Below are positions 25,892-35,927 of a stretch of 64,000 bases of DNA, piece by piece. The DNA is from Paracidovorax avenae ATCC 19860. Lineage in GTDB: Bacteria > Pseudomonadota > Gammaproteobacteria > Burkholderiales > Burkholderiaceae_C. The stretch covers positions 2,480,001 to 2,544,000 of the forward strand of contig NC_015138.1 of NCBI RefSeq assembly GCF_000176855.2, in the 5' to 3' direction. The position numbers and the translations under genes are program-made. The stretch's first letter is position 1, and each line of letters begins with the position of its first letter. A model generated the notes under the pieces. It was not told where the DNA came from. It saw only the letters and a list, made by a program, of their open reading frames with translations, and ran no database searches.

Positions 25892-26260
25892 CTAGCCCTT
25901 GCGCTGGGCGAGGATCCAGCGGGCCAGGGACCGTGCCTCGTCTTCGCCGATGCGCGGGTGCCGCGGCATGAGCGCGCGGCCCCATTCGCCCGCTCCGCCG
26001 TTGCGGATCTTGCCGGCAAGGTAGGTTTCGGCATTCCTGTCGGAGCGGTAGCGTTCGGAGATCTCCGCGAACCCGGGGCCCACATAGGTGCGGACCATGG
26101 CATGGCAGCGCATGCAGCCGTGATCGCGCACGAGGTCGCCGGCATCCGCCCCTGCCAACGCTGGCAGGGCCGTCGCCAGGCAGAGTGCGGCTGCGGCCAG
26201 GGACCGTGCGGCCCCTGTGGCCCGTACGGCGGTGGGGAAGGCGTCGGATGGCGGTGGCAT
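25892..26260 (-). CDS. Small class I cytochrome c
   Basis: 122 aa with a signal peptide (Ala/Leu core, ending ALAGA near residue 37). The heme site is CMRCH near residue 50 and the distal Met is in ALMPRHP. It would be a periplasmic single-heme electron carrier. The gene converges with the LysR gene and has no partner oxidase or sulfite dehydrogenase beside it. Because the ssu pathway yields sulfite, a role in sulfite oxidation is tempting but unsupported. The start at 26260 gives a long n-region (MPPPSDAFPTAVRATG); a shorter start is possible. Confidence 0.85.
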   Translation of the reverse strand: MPPPSDAFPTAVRATGAARSLAAAALCLATALPALAGADAGDLVRDHGCMRCHAMVRTYVGPGFAEISERYRSDRNAETYLAGKIRNGGAGEWGRALMPRHPRIGEDEARSLARWILAQRKG

Positions 26261-26407
26261 CGGATCGATGGACGCCCCGGGCGGGGCGGGGGCTGGAAGT
26301 GCGACGCACCGAGTATGCCGCCATCATGGGCCTGTGGCGGCGGCGCATGGCATGCCTGCCCGTCCCGGCATTCTCGGTCCGCGCATAAGCAAGCGCGATC
26401 TGGTCGC
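26261..26407. other. Gene-free stretch before the candidate sRNA
   Basis: Together with 26408-26674 this is the longest gene-free region (413 bases). Apart from presumed promoter sequence for the cytochrome c gene (minus strand) I see no gene or repeat here. Confidence 0.4.
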
Positions 26408-26436
26408 TTGGCCTCGCCGGTTCGCAGCCCTACATT
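26408..26436 (+). promoter_or_regulatory. Candidate sigma-70 promoter of a small RNA
   Basis: TTGGCC (26408-26413) and TACATT (26431-26436) are separated by exactly 17 bases. Transcription would begin near 26443. Confidence 0.4.
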
Positions 26437-26442
26437 GGATGC

Positions 26443-26535
26443 ATCGCAGTGCCGCGCGGCGCCTCCCGGCCGCCGGCCTCCGGTTTGTCAGTAGGGGGTC
26501 TCCTTTCACAGCCCGCATCGCGCGGGCTTTTTTTT
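26443..26535 (+). ncRNA. Candidate small RNA ending in a strong terminator
   Basis: A transcript of about 93 bases would run from the promoter at 26408-26436 to the terminator at 26510-26535. It has no ORF, has a GC-rich 5' part that can fold, and carries TCTCCTTTC (26499-26507) unpaired just before the terminator. That motif is complementary to a Shine-Dalgarno sequence, a common seed in translation-repressing sRNAs. The nearest upstream plus-strand gene ends 650 bases earlier, so the terminator has no other clear owner. Prediction only. Confidence 0.4.
26510..26535 (+). terminator. Strong intrinsic terminator
   Basis: AGCCCGC (26510-26516) pairs with GCGGGCT (26522-26528), loop ATCGC, followed by eight T (26528-26535). 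It is among the best-formed terminators in the window and lies in a non-coding stretch. Confidence 0.9.
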
Positions 26536-26674
26536 GGCCCACGCCCCACAGGGTGTGATGACGGCGCGCGCCGGCCCGCGCACCTGGGCGACCGCGGGGC
26601 GGGCAGCGCCACATGCGCCGCTTACACTTTCCGCCAGGGACCACGCCGTCCCCGAGTCCAACGGAGTCCCATCG

Positions 26675-27712
26675 ATGAGAACTGGAACATGGCCCTGTCT
26701 CGTGGCGGCGTGCCTGGCCGTACTGGCGGCAAACGCTGCCGCGCAGACTTCCGATTGCACCGTGGCGGCCAGCCCCGCCTGCTACCGGCGCTTCGAGCCG
26801 CCCGGCGCCGGAGGCACGCTGAACTACTACGCATCGCTGGCGCCCGGAGAGGGCGCGGAGCCGACACGCGCGCTGGTGGCCCTGCACGGCCATCCGCGCG
26901 ATGCCGGCAAGACCTTCGGTGCGGTGCTGCAGGCCGTGCGCGATGCCGGTGCGCTGCGTGACACCCTGGTGGTGGCCCCCGTGTTCCAGGTCGCGGCGGA
27001 GCAAGCCGTCCGGTGCAGTTCCCCGGGCGTTCCCGCCGCGCAGGCTGGAGACCTCCTGTGGACCTGCAGCTCCTGGATCGAAGGCGGGCCGGCGGCCAAC
27101 GGCGCGCGTGTCACCTCGTTCGCGGCGATGGACGCGCTGGTGGCCGAGCTCGTGCGGCGCTGGCCCGGCTTGCGTACCGTGACCGTCGCGGGCTTCTCCG
27201 CGGGCGGGCAGATGGTGCAGCACTACATCGGCTTCGCGAACGCGGCCCCGGCCGGCGCGTCTTCCTCCGCCGCCACCGTCGCCTTGCGCTACGTGGTGGC
27301 CGATCCCGGCACCTGGCTGTATTTCGACGCCTGGCGCCCCCATCCGCCCGCAGACGGCACCTGCCCGGGCGTGAACCGCTGGAAGTACGGCACCGACGAC
27401 CTGCCCGCCAGCCTGGGGCGCAATGCCGCCCAGGCGCGCGAGCGGTATGCCGCCGCCGACGTGCATTACCTGGAAGGCGCGCTGGACGGCAGCGACGCCA
27501 GGGGCACGTACTACGGCATCCTCGACAAGTCGTGCGCGGCCATGGCACAGGGGCCGTACCGCCTGCAGCGCGGCCTCGCGTACGCGGAATACGTCCGGAT
27601 GCTGCTGGCGCCCGGCCGGCGGAGCGAGGTGGTCGTGGTGCCCGGCTGCGCCCACGACGTGGCGTGCGTATTCCCGTCGGAGGCGGCTCGCGCGGTGCTG
27701 CTGGGCCGCTGA
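26675..27712 (+). CDS. Secreted alpha/beta-hydrolase-fold protein
   Basis: 345 aa. A Sec signal (MRTGTWPCLVAACLAVLAAN, cleavage after AAA near residue 24) is followed by a mature domain with VALHGHPRDAGKTF (oxyanion-hole strand), the nucleophile elbow GFSAGG near residue 173 and a C-terminal VPGCAHDVACVF with a candidate catalytic His. It looks like an extracellular or periplasmic esterase/depolymerase. Four or more Cys could form disulfides. It is a single gene between the candidate sRNA and the ROK gene. The substrate is unknown; in a plant-associated bacterium a type II-secreted enzyme is plausible. Confidence 0.75.
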   Translation: MRTGTWPCLVAACLAVLAANAAAQTSDCTVAASPACYRRFEPPGAGGTLNYYASLAPGEGAEPTRALVALHGHPRDAGKTFGAVLQAVRDAGALRDTLVVAPVFQVAAEQAVRCSSPGVPAAQAGDLLWTCSSWIEGGPAANGARVTSFAAMDALVAELVRRWPGLRTVTVAGFSAGGQMVQHYIGFANAAPAGASSSAATVALRYVVADPGTWLYFDAWRPHPPADGTCPGVNRWKYGTDDLPASLGRNAAQARERYAAADVHYLEGALDGSDARGTYYGILDKSCAAMAQGPYRLQRGLAYAEYVRMLLAPGRRSEVVVVPGCAHDVACVFPSEAARAVLLGR

Positions 27713-27848
27713 CGGCTGCCTGCCGCCGCCTGCCTACCCCCCGGGGCGTGGTTTGGCGGCGTTGGCTGACGCGGCCGCGCCGCGGGGCGGGGCACCATCG
27801 GGGCCAGGGCCTGCGACGCGGGCCCATTCCCTCCCTACGAACACGACC

Positions 27849-28994
27849 ATGGCATCCAAAGAGAAGGAAGAAGCGCCGGTGTCCGCTGCCGCGGCCGAGC
27901 GCGAGGAAAAAGCCCGGCTCGCCCTGTGCGCGGCGGGCCCGCACGGCGACATGGAGCTGGCGTCCGTCACCATCGACGACTACAGCCTCGAATTGCGCGA
28001 CGGCGACGGCTTCGCGGGCGACAACGCCAGCCGCACCGCGTTCCGGCACATGCTCGATGCCTGGCGCACCCTCTATGCCGACATGGCCGGCAAGGACCCG
28101 CTGGGCGACAAGCCCACGCGCGATATCAGCAAGCAGCGCCTGGACGAAATGCTCGCCAAGGACGGCGTGGCGGCCCGGGCGATCGAGGCCGCTTCGGAAG
28201 ACTATGCGCAGCAGTTCGCCCACGTGGTCCTGCGCTTCCTGCAGCACAAGACGTGGAAGGGCGTGGAGCGCGTGATCGTGGGCGGCGGCTTCCACCAGAG
28301 CGAGGTGGGCGAGCGTGCGATCGCCCGTGCGGCCGGCCTGGTCGCGGAGGAGCTCAAGCGCAAGAAGAAGGATCCGGTGGAACTGCGCCTGTTGCACCAC
28401 CATGCCGATGAGGGCGGCCTGATCGGCTGGGTGCATCTGGCGCCGCCCGCGCTGCTGCAGAGCTACGACGCGATCCTGGCGGTGGACATCGGCGGCACCA
28501 ACGTGCGCTGCGGCATCGTGCAGACGCACCTGCACTCCGCGCCCGACATGTCCAGGGCCGAGGTGCTGCGCCGCGAGAAATGGGGTCATGCGGACGACTC
28601 CCCGCGCCGCGACGAACTCGTGGACGGCATCGCCGGCATCCTGGAGGACCTGGTCGAGCATGCCCGGAAGAAGGAACTGAGCCTGGCTCCCTTCGTGGGC
28701 GTCGCCTGCCCGGGCCTGGTCTGCGAAGACGGCTCGCTCGCCGGCGGCACGCAGAACCTGCCGGGCAACTGGGAGAGCATTCGTTTCCACCTGCCGCGCG
28801 ACCTGTGCGAGCGCCTGCCGACCATCAATGGAGGCCGCATCCAGGTCTGCCTGCACAACGACGCCGTGGTGCAGGGCCTGTCGGAACTGCCTTTCACCCA
28901 GGACGTGGAACGCTGGGCCGTGCTCACCGTGGGCACGGGCCTGGGCAACGCGAGCTACACCAACCGCACGCCGCAGAAGCGCCCGCGACGCTGA
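27849..28994 (+). CDS. ROK-family sugar kinase-like protein, circularly permuted order
   Basis: 381 aa. The ATP-phosphate motif [12 protein letters not shown] sits at ~211-222, not at the N-terminus. [18 protein letters not shown], the catalytic HNDAVVQG and GTGLG (362-366) follow in normal order, and the chain ends 15 residues later. What a ROK kinase has after GTGLG is found at the front instead: [23 protein letters not shown] (~140-148) and [12 protein letters not shown] (~187-198), which is the usual C-terminal GGGV.../AGLIGAA pair. The zinc CxCGxxGC motif of ROK proteins is absent. Likely a cytosolic hexose or amino-sugar kinase. Start ATG 27849. The first ~50 residues are charged and of unknown use. 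Confidence 0.8.
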   Translation: MASKEKEEAPVSAAAAEREEKARLALCAAGPHGDMELASVTIDDYSLELRDGDGFAGDNASRTAFRHMLDAWRTLYADMAGKDPLGDKPTRDISKQRLDEMLAKDGVAARAIEAASEDYAQQFAHVVLRFLQHKTWKGVERVIVGGGFHQSEVGERAIARAAGLVAEELKRKKKDPVELRLLHHHADEGGLIGWVHLAPPALLQSYDAILAVDIGGTNVRCGIVQTHLHSAPDMSRAEVLRREKWGHADDSPRRDELVDGIAGILEDLVEHARKKELSLAPFVGVACPGLVCEDGSLAGGTQNLPGNWESIRFHLPRDLCERLPTINGGRIQVCLHNDAVVQGLSELPFTQDVERWAVLTVGTGLGNASYTNRTPQKRPRR

Positions 28995-29143
28995 CCGGCC
29001 TCCATCGGCCCTGCCGCGTGCGGGGGCGGCCGCGCGGCCGGCGGAAGGGGGCATGCGGCTCGATAGAATCACGGGTTACGTCTTCACAATACCGCGGCTG
29101 CGCCCGGCGCAGCGCTCCTACAGGCTCGCAGCCCCCTTCGCCC

Positions 29144-31774
29144 ATGACGAAACCGACCCCGCCGTCGTCCGTAGCCGACATCCGCAAGAGTTTTCTGGAC
29201 TTCTTCGCCTCCAAGGGCCACACCGTGGTGCCGTCCAGCCCGCTGGTGCCGGGCAACGACCCCACGCTGATGTTCACCAACTCCGGCATGGTGCAGTTCA
29301 AGGACGTGTTCCTGGGCACCGACAAGCGCCCCTACGTGCGGGCCACGTCCGTGCAGGCCTGCCTGCGCGCGGGCGGCAAGCACAACGACCTGGAGAACGT
29401 GGGCTACACCGCGCGCCACCACACTTTCTTCGAGATGCTGGGCAACTGGTCCTTCGGCGACTACTTCAAGCGCGAATCGCTGAAGTGGGCCTGGGAGCTG
29501 CTCACCGAGGTCTATGGCCTGCCGAAGGAGCGCCTGCTCGCCACCGTGTATGCCGAGGACGACGAAGCCTACGACATCTGGACGAAGGAGATCGGCCTGC
29601 CGCCCGAGCGCGTGATCCGCATCGGCGACAACAAGGGCGGCCGCTACAAGTCCGACAACTTCTGGATGATGGCCGACACCGGCCCCTGCGGCCCGTGCTC
29701 GGAGATTTTCTACGACCACGGCCCGCACATCCCCGGCGGCCCCCCGGGCAGCCCCGATGAGGACGGCGACCGCTTCATCGAGATCTGGAACAACGTGTTC
29801 ATGCAGTTCGACATGGCGGAGGACGGCTCCGTCACGCCGCTGCCCGCGCCCTGCGTCGATACCGGCATGGGCCTGGAGCGCCTCGCGGCCATCCTGCAGC
29901 ACGTGCACAGCAACTACGAGATCGACCTGTTCGCCGCGCTCATCCAGGCCGCCGGGCGCGAGACTGGCACGGCCGACCTCGCCAACCCGTCGCTCAAGGT
30001 GATCGCCGACCACATCCGCGCCACCGCGTTCCTCGTGAGCGACGGCGTGATCCCGAGCAACGAAGGCCGCGGCTACGTGCAGCGCCGCATCGTGCGCCGC
30101 GCCATCCGCCACGGCTACAAGCTCGGCCGCAAGACGCCGTTCTTCCACAAGCTCGTGAAGGACCTCGTCCAGCAGATGGGCGACGCCTATCCGAAGCTGC
30201 GCGAGCAGGAGCAGCGCATCACCGAGGTGCTCAAGGCCGAGGAAGAGCGCTTCTTCGAGACGCTCGCCAACGGCATGGACATCCTCGATGCGGCCCTGGG
30301 CGGCGGCGCGAAGGTGCTGCCCGGCGACGTGGCCTTCAAGCTGCACGACACTTACGGCTTCCCGCTCGACCTGACCAACGACGTCTGCCGCGAGCGCGGC
30401 GTGACGGTGGACGAGGACGGCTTCAATGCCGCCATGGACCGGCAGAAGGCCCAGGCGCGGGCCGCCGGCAAGTTCAAGATGGACAAGGCGCTCGAGTACG
30501 CGGGCGAGGCCAACCGCTTCAGCGGCTACGACGGCCTGGCCGAAAGCGCGAAGATCGTGGCGATCTACGTGGACGGCACGAGCGCCCAGGCGCTGGAGGC
30601 GGGCCAGAACGGCGTGGTGGTGCTCGACAACACCCCGTTCTATGCCGAAAGCGGCGGCCAGGTGGGTGACCAGGGCGTGATCCACGCCGGTGGGGCGCGC
30701 TTCGCCGTGGACGACACGCTCAAGATCCGCGCCGACGTCTATGGCCACCACGGCCGCCTGGAGTCCGGCACGCTGCGCGTGGGCGATGCCGTGCAGGCGG
30801 AGGTCGATGCCGCGTTGCGCGCCGCGACCATGCGCAACCATTCGGTCACGCACATCATGCACAAGGCCCTGCGCGAAGTGCTGGGCAGCCACGTGCAGCA
30901 GAAGGGCTCGCTGGTGAACGCCGAGCGTACCCGCTTCGACTTCGCGCACAACGCTCCGGTCACCGACGCGCAGATCCGCGAGATCGAGCGCCGCGTGAAC
31001 GAGGAGATCCTCGCCAACACGCCGACCGGTGCCCGCGTGATGGACATCGAATCCGCCCAGAAGACCGGCGCGATGATGCTGTTCGGCGAGAAGTACGGCG
31101 AGACCGTGCGCGTGCTGGACATCGGCACCAGCCGCGAGCTGTGCGGCGGCACGCACGTCGCCCGCACGGGCGATATCGGCCTCTTCAAGGTGGTGGGCGA
31201 GAGCGGCGTGGCCGCGGGCGTGCGCCGCATCGAGGCGGTGACCGGCGCGGGCGCTCTGGCGTACCTGCAACAACTCGAAGACACGGTGGCCAAGGCGGCG
31301 GGCGCGCTGCGCGCTCCGGCCTCGGAACTCGCCGGCCGCATCGGCCAGGCGCTCGACCAGGTCAAGGCGCTGGAGCGCGAAGTGGCGGCCCTCAAGGGCA
31401 AGCTGGCTTCCAGCCAGGGCGACGAACTGGTCGGGCAGGCGGTGGACGTCAAGGGCCTGAAGGTGCTGGCGGCCACGCTGCCCGGCGCGGACGCCAAGAC
31501 CCTGCGCGACACCATGGACAAGCTCAAGGACAAGCTCAAGAGCGCGGCCATCGTGCTCGCAGCCGTCGATGGTGCCAAGGTGCAGATCGCGGCCGGTGTC
31601 ACGCCCGACGTGATGGCAAAGGTGAAGGCCGGCGAGCTGGTGAACTTCGTTGCCAGCCAGGTGGGCGGCAAGGGCGGCGGCAAGCCCGACATGGCGATGG
31701 CCGGTGGCACGGATGCCGCGGCGCTGCCGGCGGCGCTGGCCTCCGTGGCCGGCTGGGTGGGCGAACGCGCCTGA
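29144..31774 (+). CDS. alaS: Alanyl-tRNA synthetase
   Basis: 876 aa, full length. The class II aminoacylation domain ([35 protein letters not shown]) is followed by the editing domain with zinc ligands [11 protein letters not shown] and [13 protein letters not shown], then the C-Ala domain. It charges tRNA-Ala and deacylates mischarged Ser/Gly-tRNA-Ala. A terminator follows. No T-box or recX/recA neighbour is seen. Confidence 0.98.
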   Translation: MTKPTPPSSVADIRKSFLDFFASKGHTVVPSSPLVPGNDPTLMFTNSGMVQFKDVFLGTDKRPYVRATSVQACLRAGGKHNDLENVGYTARHHTFFEMLGNWSFGDYFKRESLKWAWELLTEVYGLPKERLLATVYAEDDEAYDIWTKEIGLPPERVIRIGDNKGGRYKSDNFWMMADTGPCGPCSEIFYDHGPHIPGGPPGSPDEDGDRFIEIWNNVFMQFDMAEDGSVTPLPAPCVDTGMGLERLAAILQHVHSNYEIDLFAALIQAAGRETGTADLANPSLKVIADHIRATAFLVSDGVIPSNEGRGYVQRRIVRRAIRHGYKLGRKTPFFHKLVKDLVQQMGDAYPKLREQEQRITEVLKAEEERFFETLANGMDILDAALGGGAKVLPGDVAFKLHDTYGFPLDLTNDVCRERGVTVDEDGFNAAMDRQKAQARAAGKFKMDKALEYAGEANRFSGYDGLAESAKIVAIYVDGTSAQALEAGQNGVVVLDNTPFYAESGGQVGDQGVIHAGGARFAVDDTLKIRADVYGHHGRLESGTLRVGDAVQAEVDAALRAATMRNHSVTHIMHKALREVLGSHVQQKGSLVNAERTRFDFAHNAPVTDAQIREIERRVNEEILANTPTGARVMDIESAQKTGAMMLFGEKYGETVRVLDIGTSRELCGGTHVARTGDIGLFKVVGESGVAAGVRRIEAVTGAGALAYLQQLEDTVAKAAGALRAPASELAGRIGQALDQVKALEREVAALKGKLASSQGDELVGQAVDVKGLKVLAATLPGADAKTLRDTMDKLKDKLKSAAIVLAAVDGAKVQIAAGVTPDVMAKVKAGELVNFVASQVGGKGGGKPDMAMAGGTDAAALPAALASVAGWVGERA

Positions 31775-31794
31775 CCGGGCCGCCGTGCCCAACG

Positions 31795-31822
31795 CAAAAG
31801 GCCCGCTCGTGCGGGCCTTTTG
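31795..31822. terminator. Bidirectional terminator after alaS
   Basis: CAAAAGGCCCGC (31795-31806) and GCGGGCCTTTTG (31811-31822) form a perfect 12-bp stem around TCGT. The A/T flanks serve both alaS and the convergent cyclase gene. Confidence 0.9.
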
Positions 31823-31881
31823 CTTTCGTGGGTGCCTGCTGTGCGGCGAAATGCTGGCCGGAACGCGGCCGGCCGGCCCGG

Positions 31882-32925
31882 TCAGAACAGTTCGACGTTG
31901 TCGTTCGCGACCTTGGCATGCAGGTGGCCATCGCGCACCAGGTCGTCGTAGTAGCACACGCGGTTGCGGCCATGTTCCTTGGCGTAGTAGAGCGCCTGGT
32001 CCGCCTGGCCCAGGATCTCCACCGGGGCACCGCGCTCCGTGCTGGCGAAACCCAGGCTCACCGTGACGCGGCCCACCTGCGGGAAGTCGTATTCCTGCAC
32101 GGCGGTGCGGAACCGGTTGAAGGCCTTGTGGGCGGTGGCGAGCGTCGTCGAGCGCAGCAGGACCACGAATTCCTCCCCGCCGAAGCGGAAGATGCGGTCG
32201 TGCCCGCGGAAGGAGTTGCGCAGGATGTTGGCGATCAGGATCAGCACCTCGTCGCCATACAGGTGCCCGAAACGGTCGTTGACCTGCTTGAAGTGGTCGA
32301 TATCCACCACGGCCAGCCAGTGCTGAAGCGGCTCGCCGCGCGGCTGGGACGCATCGTCCGGCTCGGCGGATACCTCGGTCGCCGCGTTGCTGGACATGCC
32401 GGCGCGCCGCGCGAATTGCTCGTCGAAGGTCTTGCGGTTGAACAGGCCGGTCAGCGCGTCGCGCTCGCTGTAGTCCAGCAGGCTCTGGTAGTTCTGGTAC
32501 ACGAAAAAGACGCTCTGGATCACGTCGAGCTTGTGGGCCGAGAACGGCCGCGACTGCGTGACCTCGATGCAGGCATGCACCTTGTCATGCAGCCACACCG
32601 GCAGCCACAGCATGTGCTCGCCGCGCCGCGCGGACTGCAGCACGTGCGGCCGGCGCTGGGCGATGCATTCGTGCAGCGCCGGGAACGCCGACAGTGGCTC
32701 GCGGCGCGGATCGACCGGGGCTTCCCAGTCGCTGGTGACCATCTGCCCGTCCTTGTGCCAGGTGCGCGGCCGCACGTAAGCCTCGCTGCCCGACTGGAAG
32801 ATCTCCAGCGCGCGCACCGCCTTGATGGAAGGGAGCTTGTGCAGGGTGGACAGCACCGACACTTCCAGCCGCAGGTGATCGCGATGGCCGGTCATTTCGA
32901 CCAGGTTGTCGAGGATGGGCTTCAT
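31882..32925 (-). CDS. Diguanylate cyclase with N-terminal GAF-like sensor
   Basis: 347 aa. Residues ~1-150 resemble a GAF domain (HRDHLRLEVSVLSTLHKL ... ACIEVTQSRPFSAHKLDVIQSV). Then the GGDEF domain has DALTGLFNRKTF, DIDHFKQVNDRFGH and the active site GGEEF, with an inhibitory RxxD (RGHD) five residues before it. It should synthesise c-di-GMP and be product-inhibited. No membrane segment is present, so the signal is cytosolic. An insert of ~25 residues with polar, low-complexity sequence (SSNAATEVSAEPDDASQ) interrupts the GGDEF fold after FARRAG. ATG 32925. Confidence 0.93.
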   Translation of the reverse strand: MKPILDNLVEMTGHRDHLRLEVSVLSTLHKLPSIKAVRALEIFQSGSEAYVRPRTWHKDGQMVTSDWEAPVDPRREPLSAFPALHECIAQRRPHVLQSARRGEHMLWLPVWLHDKVHACIEVTQSRPFSAHKLDVIQSVFFVYQNYQSLLDYSERDALTGLFNRKTFDEQFARRAGMSSNAATEVSAEPDDASQPRGEPLQHWLAVVDIDHFKQVNDRFGHLYGDEVLILIANILRNSFRGHDRIFRFGGEEFVVLLRSTTLATAHKAFNRFRTAVQEYDFPQVGRVTVSLGFASTERGAPVEILGQADQALYYAKEHGRNRVCYYDDLVRDGHLHAKVANDNVELF

Positions 32926-32968
32926 GGGTGCGGTGCTGGGCGTTGCGAGGGTGCGGGGGCGCTGACTG

Positions 32969-33727
32969 TCAGGCCACCCGCCGGAAGAGGATATCCCATA
33001 CGCCGTGGCCCAGGCGCAGCCCGCGGTTCTCGAACTTGGTGAGCGGGCGGTAGTCGGGTTGCGGCGCATAGCCGTCGGCAGTGTTGGCCAGCAGCGGCTC
33101 GGCCGAGAGCACCTCCAGCATCTGCTCCGCATAGGGCTGCCAGTCGGTCGCGCAGTGCAGGTAGCCCCCGGGTTTCAGCCGGCGTGCGAGCTTGGCCACG
33201 AGCGGTGGCTGGACCAGCCGCCGCTTGTTGTGGCGCTTCTTGTGCCACGGGTCCGGGAAGAAGATGTGCACGCCGTCGAGGCTGCCTTCCGGCAGCATGT
33301 GGTCGATCACCTCCACGGCGTCGTGCTGCAGGATGCGGATGTTGGTGAGGCCCTGTTCGCCGATGCGCTTGAGCAGGGCGCCGACGCCGGGCTCGTGCAC
33401 CTCGCAGCAGAGGAAATTGTCCTGCGGCCGCACGCCCGCGATATGGGCCGTCGCCTCGCCCATGCCGAAGCCGATCTCGAGGATGAGTGGCGCGGCGCGG
33501 CCGAAAGCGGCTGGTGCGTCGAGGGGCGCGGGGGCGTAGTCGAGGACGAACTGCAAGCCGAAGGTTTCGAGGGCCTTGGCCTGTCCGGTGGTGGTGCGAC
33601 CGGCGCGGCGGACATAGCTCTTGATCGCCTTGGGAAAGGCAACGTCCGCGGGCGGGGAGCCGTTGCCGGCAGGCGCGGGCTGGGGGGCGAGGCCGGTATC
33701 GGCCGGGGTGGGATGCGTAACTGTCAC
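32969..33727 (-). CDS. trmB: tRNA (guanine-N7-)-methyltransferase
   Basis: 252 aa from a GTG at 33727 that overlaps the gluQ stop (GTGA). An ATG at 33754 would give nine more residues but a 31-base overlap. SAM motif [15 protein letters not shown], then [15 protein letters not shown] and the C-terminal [16 protein letters not shown] are TrmB signatures. It methylates G46 of tRNA variable loops. It lies in a tight minus-strand chain after gluQ and the FAD gene. Confidence 0.95.
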   Translation of the reverse strand: MTVTHPTPADTGLAPQPAPAGNGSPPADVAFPKAIKSYVRRAGRTTTGQAKALETFGLQFVLDYAPAPLDAPAAFGRAAPLILEIGFGMGEATAHIAGVRPQDNFLCCEVHEPGVGALLKRIGEQGLTNIRILQHDAVEVIDHMLPEGSLDGVHIFFPDPWHKKRHNKRRLVQPPLVAKLARRLKPGGYLHCATDWQPYAEQMLEVLSAEPLLANTADGYAPQPDYRPLTKFENRGLRLGHGVWDILFRRVA

Positions 33728-34734
33728 GATGGCCGATTGTAGATTCGCGACCATGCCTGCGCCCACCACGCCAGCGCCTCGCCGACGGTGGTGTCGTGCG
33801 GATGCTGCAGAGCTGGCAACCCCAGCGTGCAGGCCGCCGCCCCGAGCGCCGCCACGGGATCGTCGGTGTCCACGGCAGGTGCTCCGTGCTGCTTGGACAG
33901 CTTCTCGCCATCCGGCGCGCGCACGAGCGGCGTATGCAGGTAGAGAGGCGCCGCGGCGCCCAGCGCATGCTGCAGCAGAAGCTGGCGGGGCGTGTTGTCG
34001 AGGAGGTCTTCCCCGCGCACCACGTGCGTCACCCCCTGGTCGGCATCGTCCACCACCACTGCGAGCTGGTAGGCCCAGAGTCCGTCTGCCCGGCGCAGCA
34101 CGAAATCGCCCACCACTTCCGCCACGTCCTGCCGGCGCGCCCCCAGGCGCCGGTCGGTCCAGGTCACGCCACCGGCATCGATCGCAGGGCATCCCGGTGC
34201 GCCGTCTGCGCCCGCCCGCGGTGCAAATTGTTTCTGGTATTCCGTTGTCCGGAATCGCCAGGACCGCGGTGGCCGCCCACCCAGTCCGGCGCGGCAGGTG
34301 CCCGGGTAGGGCAGTTCCGAATGGCGATCGCGGGTCCCATGGCTCAGCCGGTGGGCGCGCTCGATGTCCGCCCGGGTGCAGGCACACGGGTAGGCGAGCC
34401 CCGCGTGCGTCAGCCGCTCCAGCTGTCCGGCATACCGCGCGTGGCGCGCCGACTGCCACCATACCGCCCCGTCCGGCACGAGGCCGCAGTCCGCCAGTTG
34501 CCGCAGGATCGTCTCCGCCGCGCCGGGCTGGCAGCGGGGCGTGTCCACATCCTCGATGCGCACCAGCCAGGTCCCGCCGCGGCCCCCGTGCGCGCAGCGC
34601 GCGTCTAGCCAGCTGGCCAGCGCCGCCACCAGCGAGCCGGCATGCAGGGGGCCGGTGGGCGAGGGCGCGAAACGGCCGACATAGCGCCGGCCTGCGGCGG
34701 GAGTTTGCGTGGACGCGGCCGGGAAGGCGCTCAT
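33724..34734 (-). CDS. gluQ: Glutamyl-Q tRNA(Asp) synthetase
   Basis: 336 aa, a GluRS-like catalytic core without the anticodon-binding domain. It has the HIGH-type [12 protein letters not shown] near residue 24, the zinc ligands CACT and later YPGTC, and KLSKQ in place of KMSKS, all typical of GluQ-RS. The enzyme attaches glutamate to queuosine 34 of tRNA-Asp. Its start overlaps the FAD gene's stop by four bases (ATGA) and its stop overlaps trmB. Confidence 0.95.
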   Translation of the reverse strand: MSAFPAASTQTPAAGRRYVGRFAPSPTGPLHAGSLVAALASWLDARCAHGGRGGTWLVRIEDVDTPRCQPGAAETILRQLADCGLVPDGAVWWQSARHARYAGQLERLTHAGLAYPCACTRADIERAHRLSHGTRDRHSELPYPGTCRAGLGGRPPRSWRFRTTEYQKQFAPRAGADGAPGCPAIDAGGVTWTDRRLGARRQDVAEVVGDFVLRRADGLWAYQLAVVVDDADQGVTHVVRGEDLLDNTPRQLLLQHALGAAAPLYLHTPLVRAPDGEKLSKQHGAPAVDTDDPVAALGAAACTLGLPALQHPHDTTVGEALAWWAQAWSRIYNRPS

Positions 34735-35840
34735 GCCACCGAGAACGCGAGTTCCAGCCCCGCAACGAAGGCATCCTCGACGCGGTGGCCCAGGCACCAG
34801 TCGCCGGCCAGCCCGATGCCGGCCGCGGCGTCCCACAGGTGGCTCTGCCCCAGCGGCCGCGTCGTCTGCGCGTCGGGCCAGAACAGCACTTCCGCATGCG
34901 TAGGCGTGGCGCGCAGGCCGGTCACTTCCGCGAAAGCCTTGATCAGCTTGGCCTGCACGCGGGCGGGTGCATCGCCCTGGTGCTCGGACGACCATGCGGG
35001 GCTGGCCTGCACAGTCCAGCGCTCCACCGAGGCGCGACCCGGTTTCGACGATTCGCGCGCCACCCACGCGATGCGGTGGTGCGTGCTGCGCGCGGCGTTC
35101 CATTGCGGGCCCAGCGTGGTGAGGCCGGGCTGCACCGCGTGGGGATAGGCCACCATCAGCGTCCAGCAGGGGGCCACTTCGACCGCCTGCAGCCGTTGCG
35201 CGAAGGCCGGGGCGATGCCGGAAGACTCCAGCAGGGCGCGGCCCTGGGCCGCCGGGATGAGCAGCAGCACGGCATCGAAGCCGGCATGCACTTGCTGCGC
35301 CCCGTCCTGCGAGCGGGTCTGCAGTTGCCAGCGGCCTGGCTGAAGAGGGTCGGGGCCGATGCCGGCGACCTGCGCATCGGCCAGCAGGCGGCCGGCCTGC
35401 GCCAGCGGCTGGGCCCACGCGGCCAGCAGGGACTGCATGCCCGGCGTGGCCACCCAGTGCGGTTCGCGCGGCGGTGGCGCTGCGGCGGCCGTGCGGCCCG
35501 CGGCGTCCAGCACCTTGACGGTGGTTGCGCTCCACGGGCGGCACAGCCCGGGCACGGTTTCCAGTGCGCGTGCGAAGCGCGCATCACGCACCGTGAAGTA
35601 CTGGGCGCCGGCATCGAATCCCCCGAACGGCGACTCCACCGTCGCCATCCGGCCGCCCGGCTGGCGGGCCTGCTCGAAGACGACCGGCGCATGGCCGGCC
35701 TGCGCCAGCGTGCGCGCGCAGGCGATGCCGGCCATTCCCGCGCCGACCACGGCGATGCGCCGGGCGGACGGGGGCTGCCCGCCGGGGCCGGCGGGAGCGC
35801 CGCGGGCAGGAGTGCGGGAACGGGAGCGGGAAGACGTCAT
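34731..35840 (-). CDS. FAD-dependent oxidoreductase, renalase-like
   Basis: 369 aa. After ~30 Arg/Ser/Pro-rich residues comes the Rossmann motif [22 protein letters not shown], then [21 protein letters not shown]. This is the NAD(P)/FAD-dependent group that includes renalase and plant/cyanobacterial homologues. The C-terminal [23 protein letters not shown] closes the FAD site. I chose ATG 35840, with AAGG upstream, over ATG 35855. The substrate is not evident. It leads the operon with gluQ and trmB, overlapping gluQ by four bases. Confidence 0.85.
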   Translation of the reverse strand: MTSSRSRSRTPARGAPAGPGGQPPSARRIAVVGAGMAGIACARTLAQAGHAPVVFEQARQPGGRMATVESPFGGFDAGAQYFTVRDARFARALETVPGLCRPWSATTVKVLDAAGRTAAAAPPPREPHWVATPGMQSLLAAWAQPLAQAGRLLADAQVAGIGPDPLQPGRWQLQTRSQDGAQQVHAGFDAVLLLIPAAQGRALLESSGIAPAFAQRLQAVEVAPCWTLMVAYPHAVQPGLTTLGPQWNAARSTHHRIAWVARESSKPGRASVERWTVQASPAWSSEHQGDAPARVQAKLIKAFAEVTGLRATPTHAEVLFWPDAQTTRPLGQSHLWDAAAGIGLAGDWCLGHRVEDAFVAGLELAFSVA

Positions 35841-35927
35841 GGTCCGGCCTTTCATGGATGCATGGGTGCGAGACGCCGCGGTGGGCGCGGATGGAGCCAC
35901 TCTACACGGCGCTTGCGGTGGCGCGGC

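Noticed and set aside
26390-26440. Possible tRNA (GGTTCGC... resembles a T-loop)
   Set aside because: No complete cloverleaf, no matching acceptor stem and the T-loop consensus is not met.
28995-29143. T-box or attenuator before alaS
   Set aside because: No T-box consensus or terminator hairpin between the ROK stop and alaS.
29084-31957. Open frame of 957 codons opposite alaS
   Set aside because: The plus strand is unmistakably alaS; the antisense frame is a by-product of GC-rich third positions.
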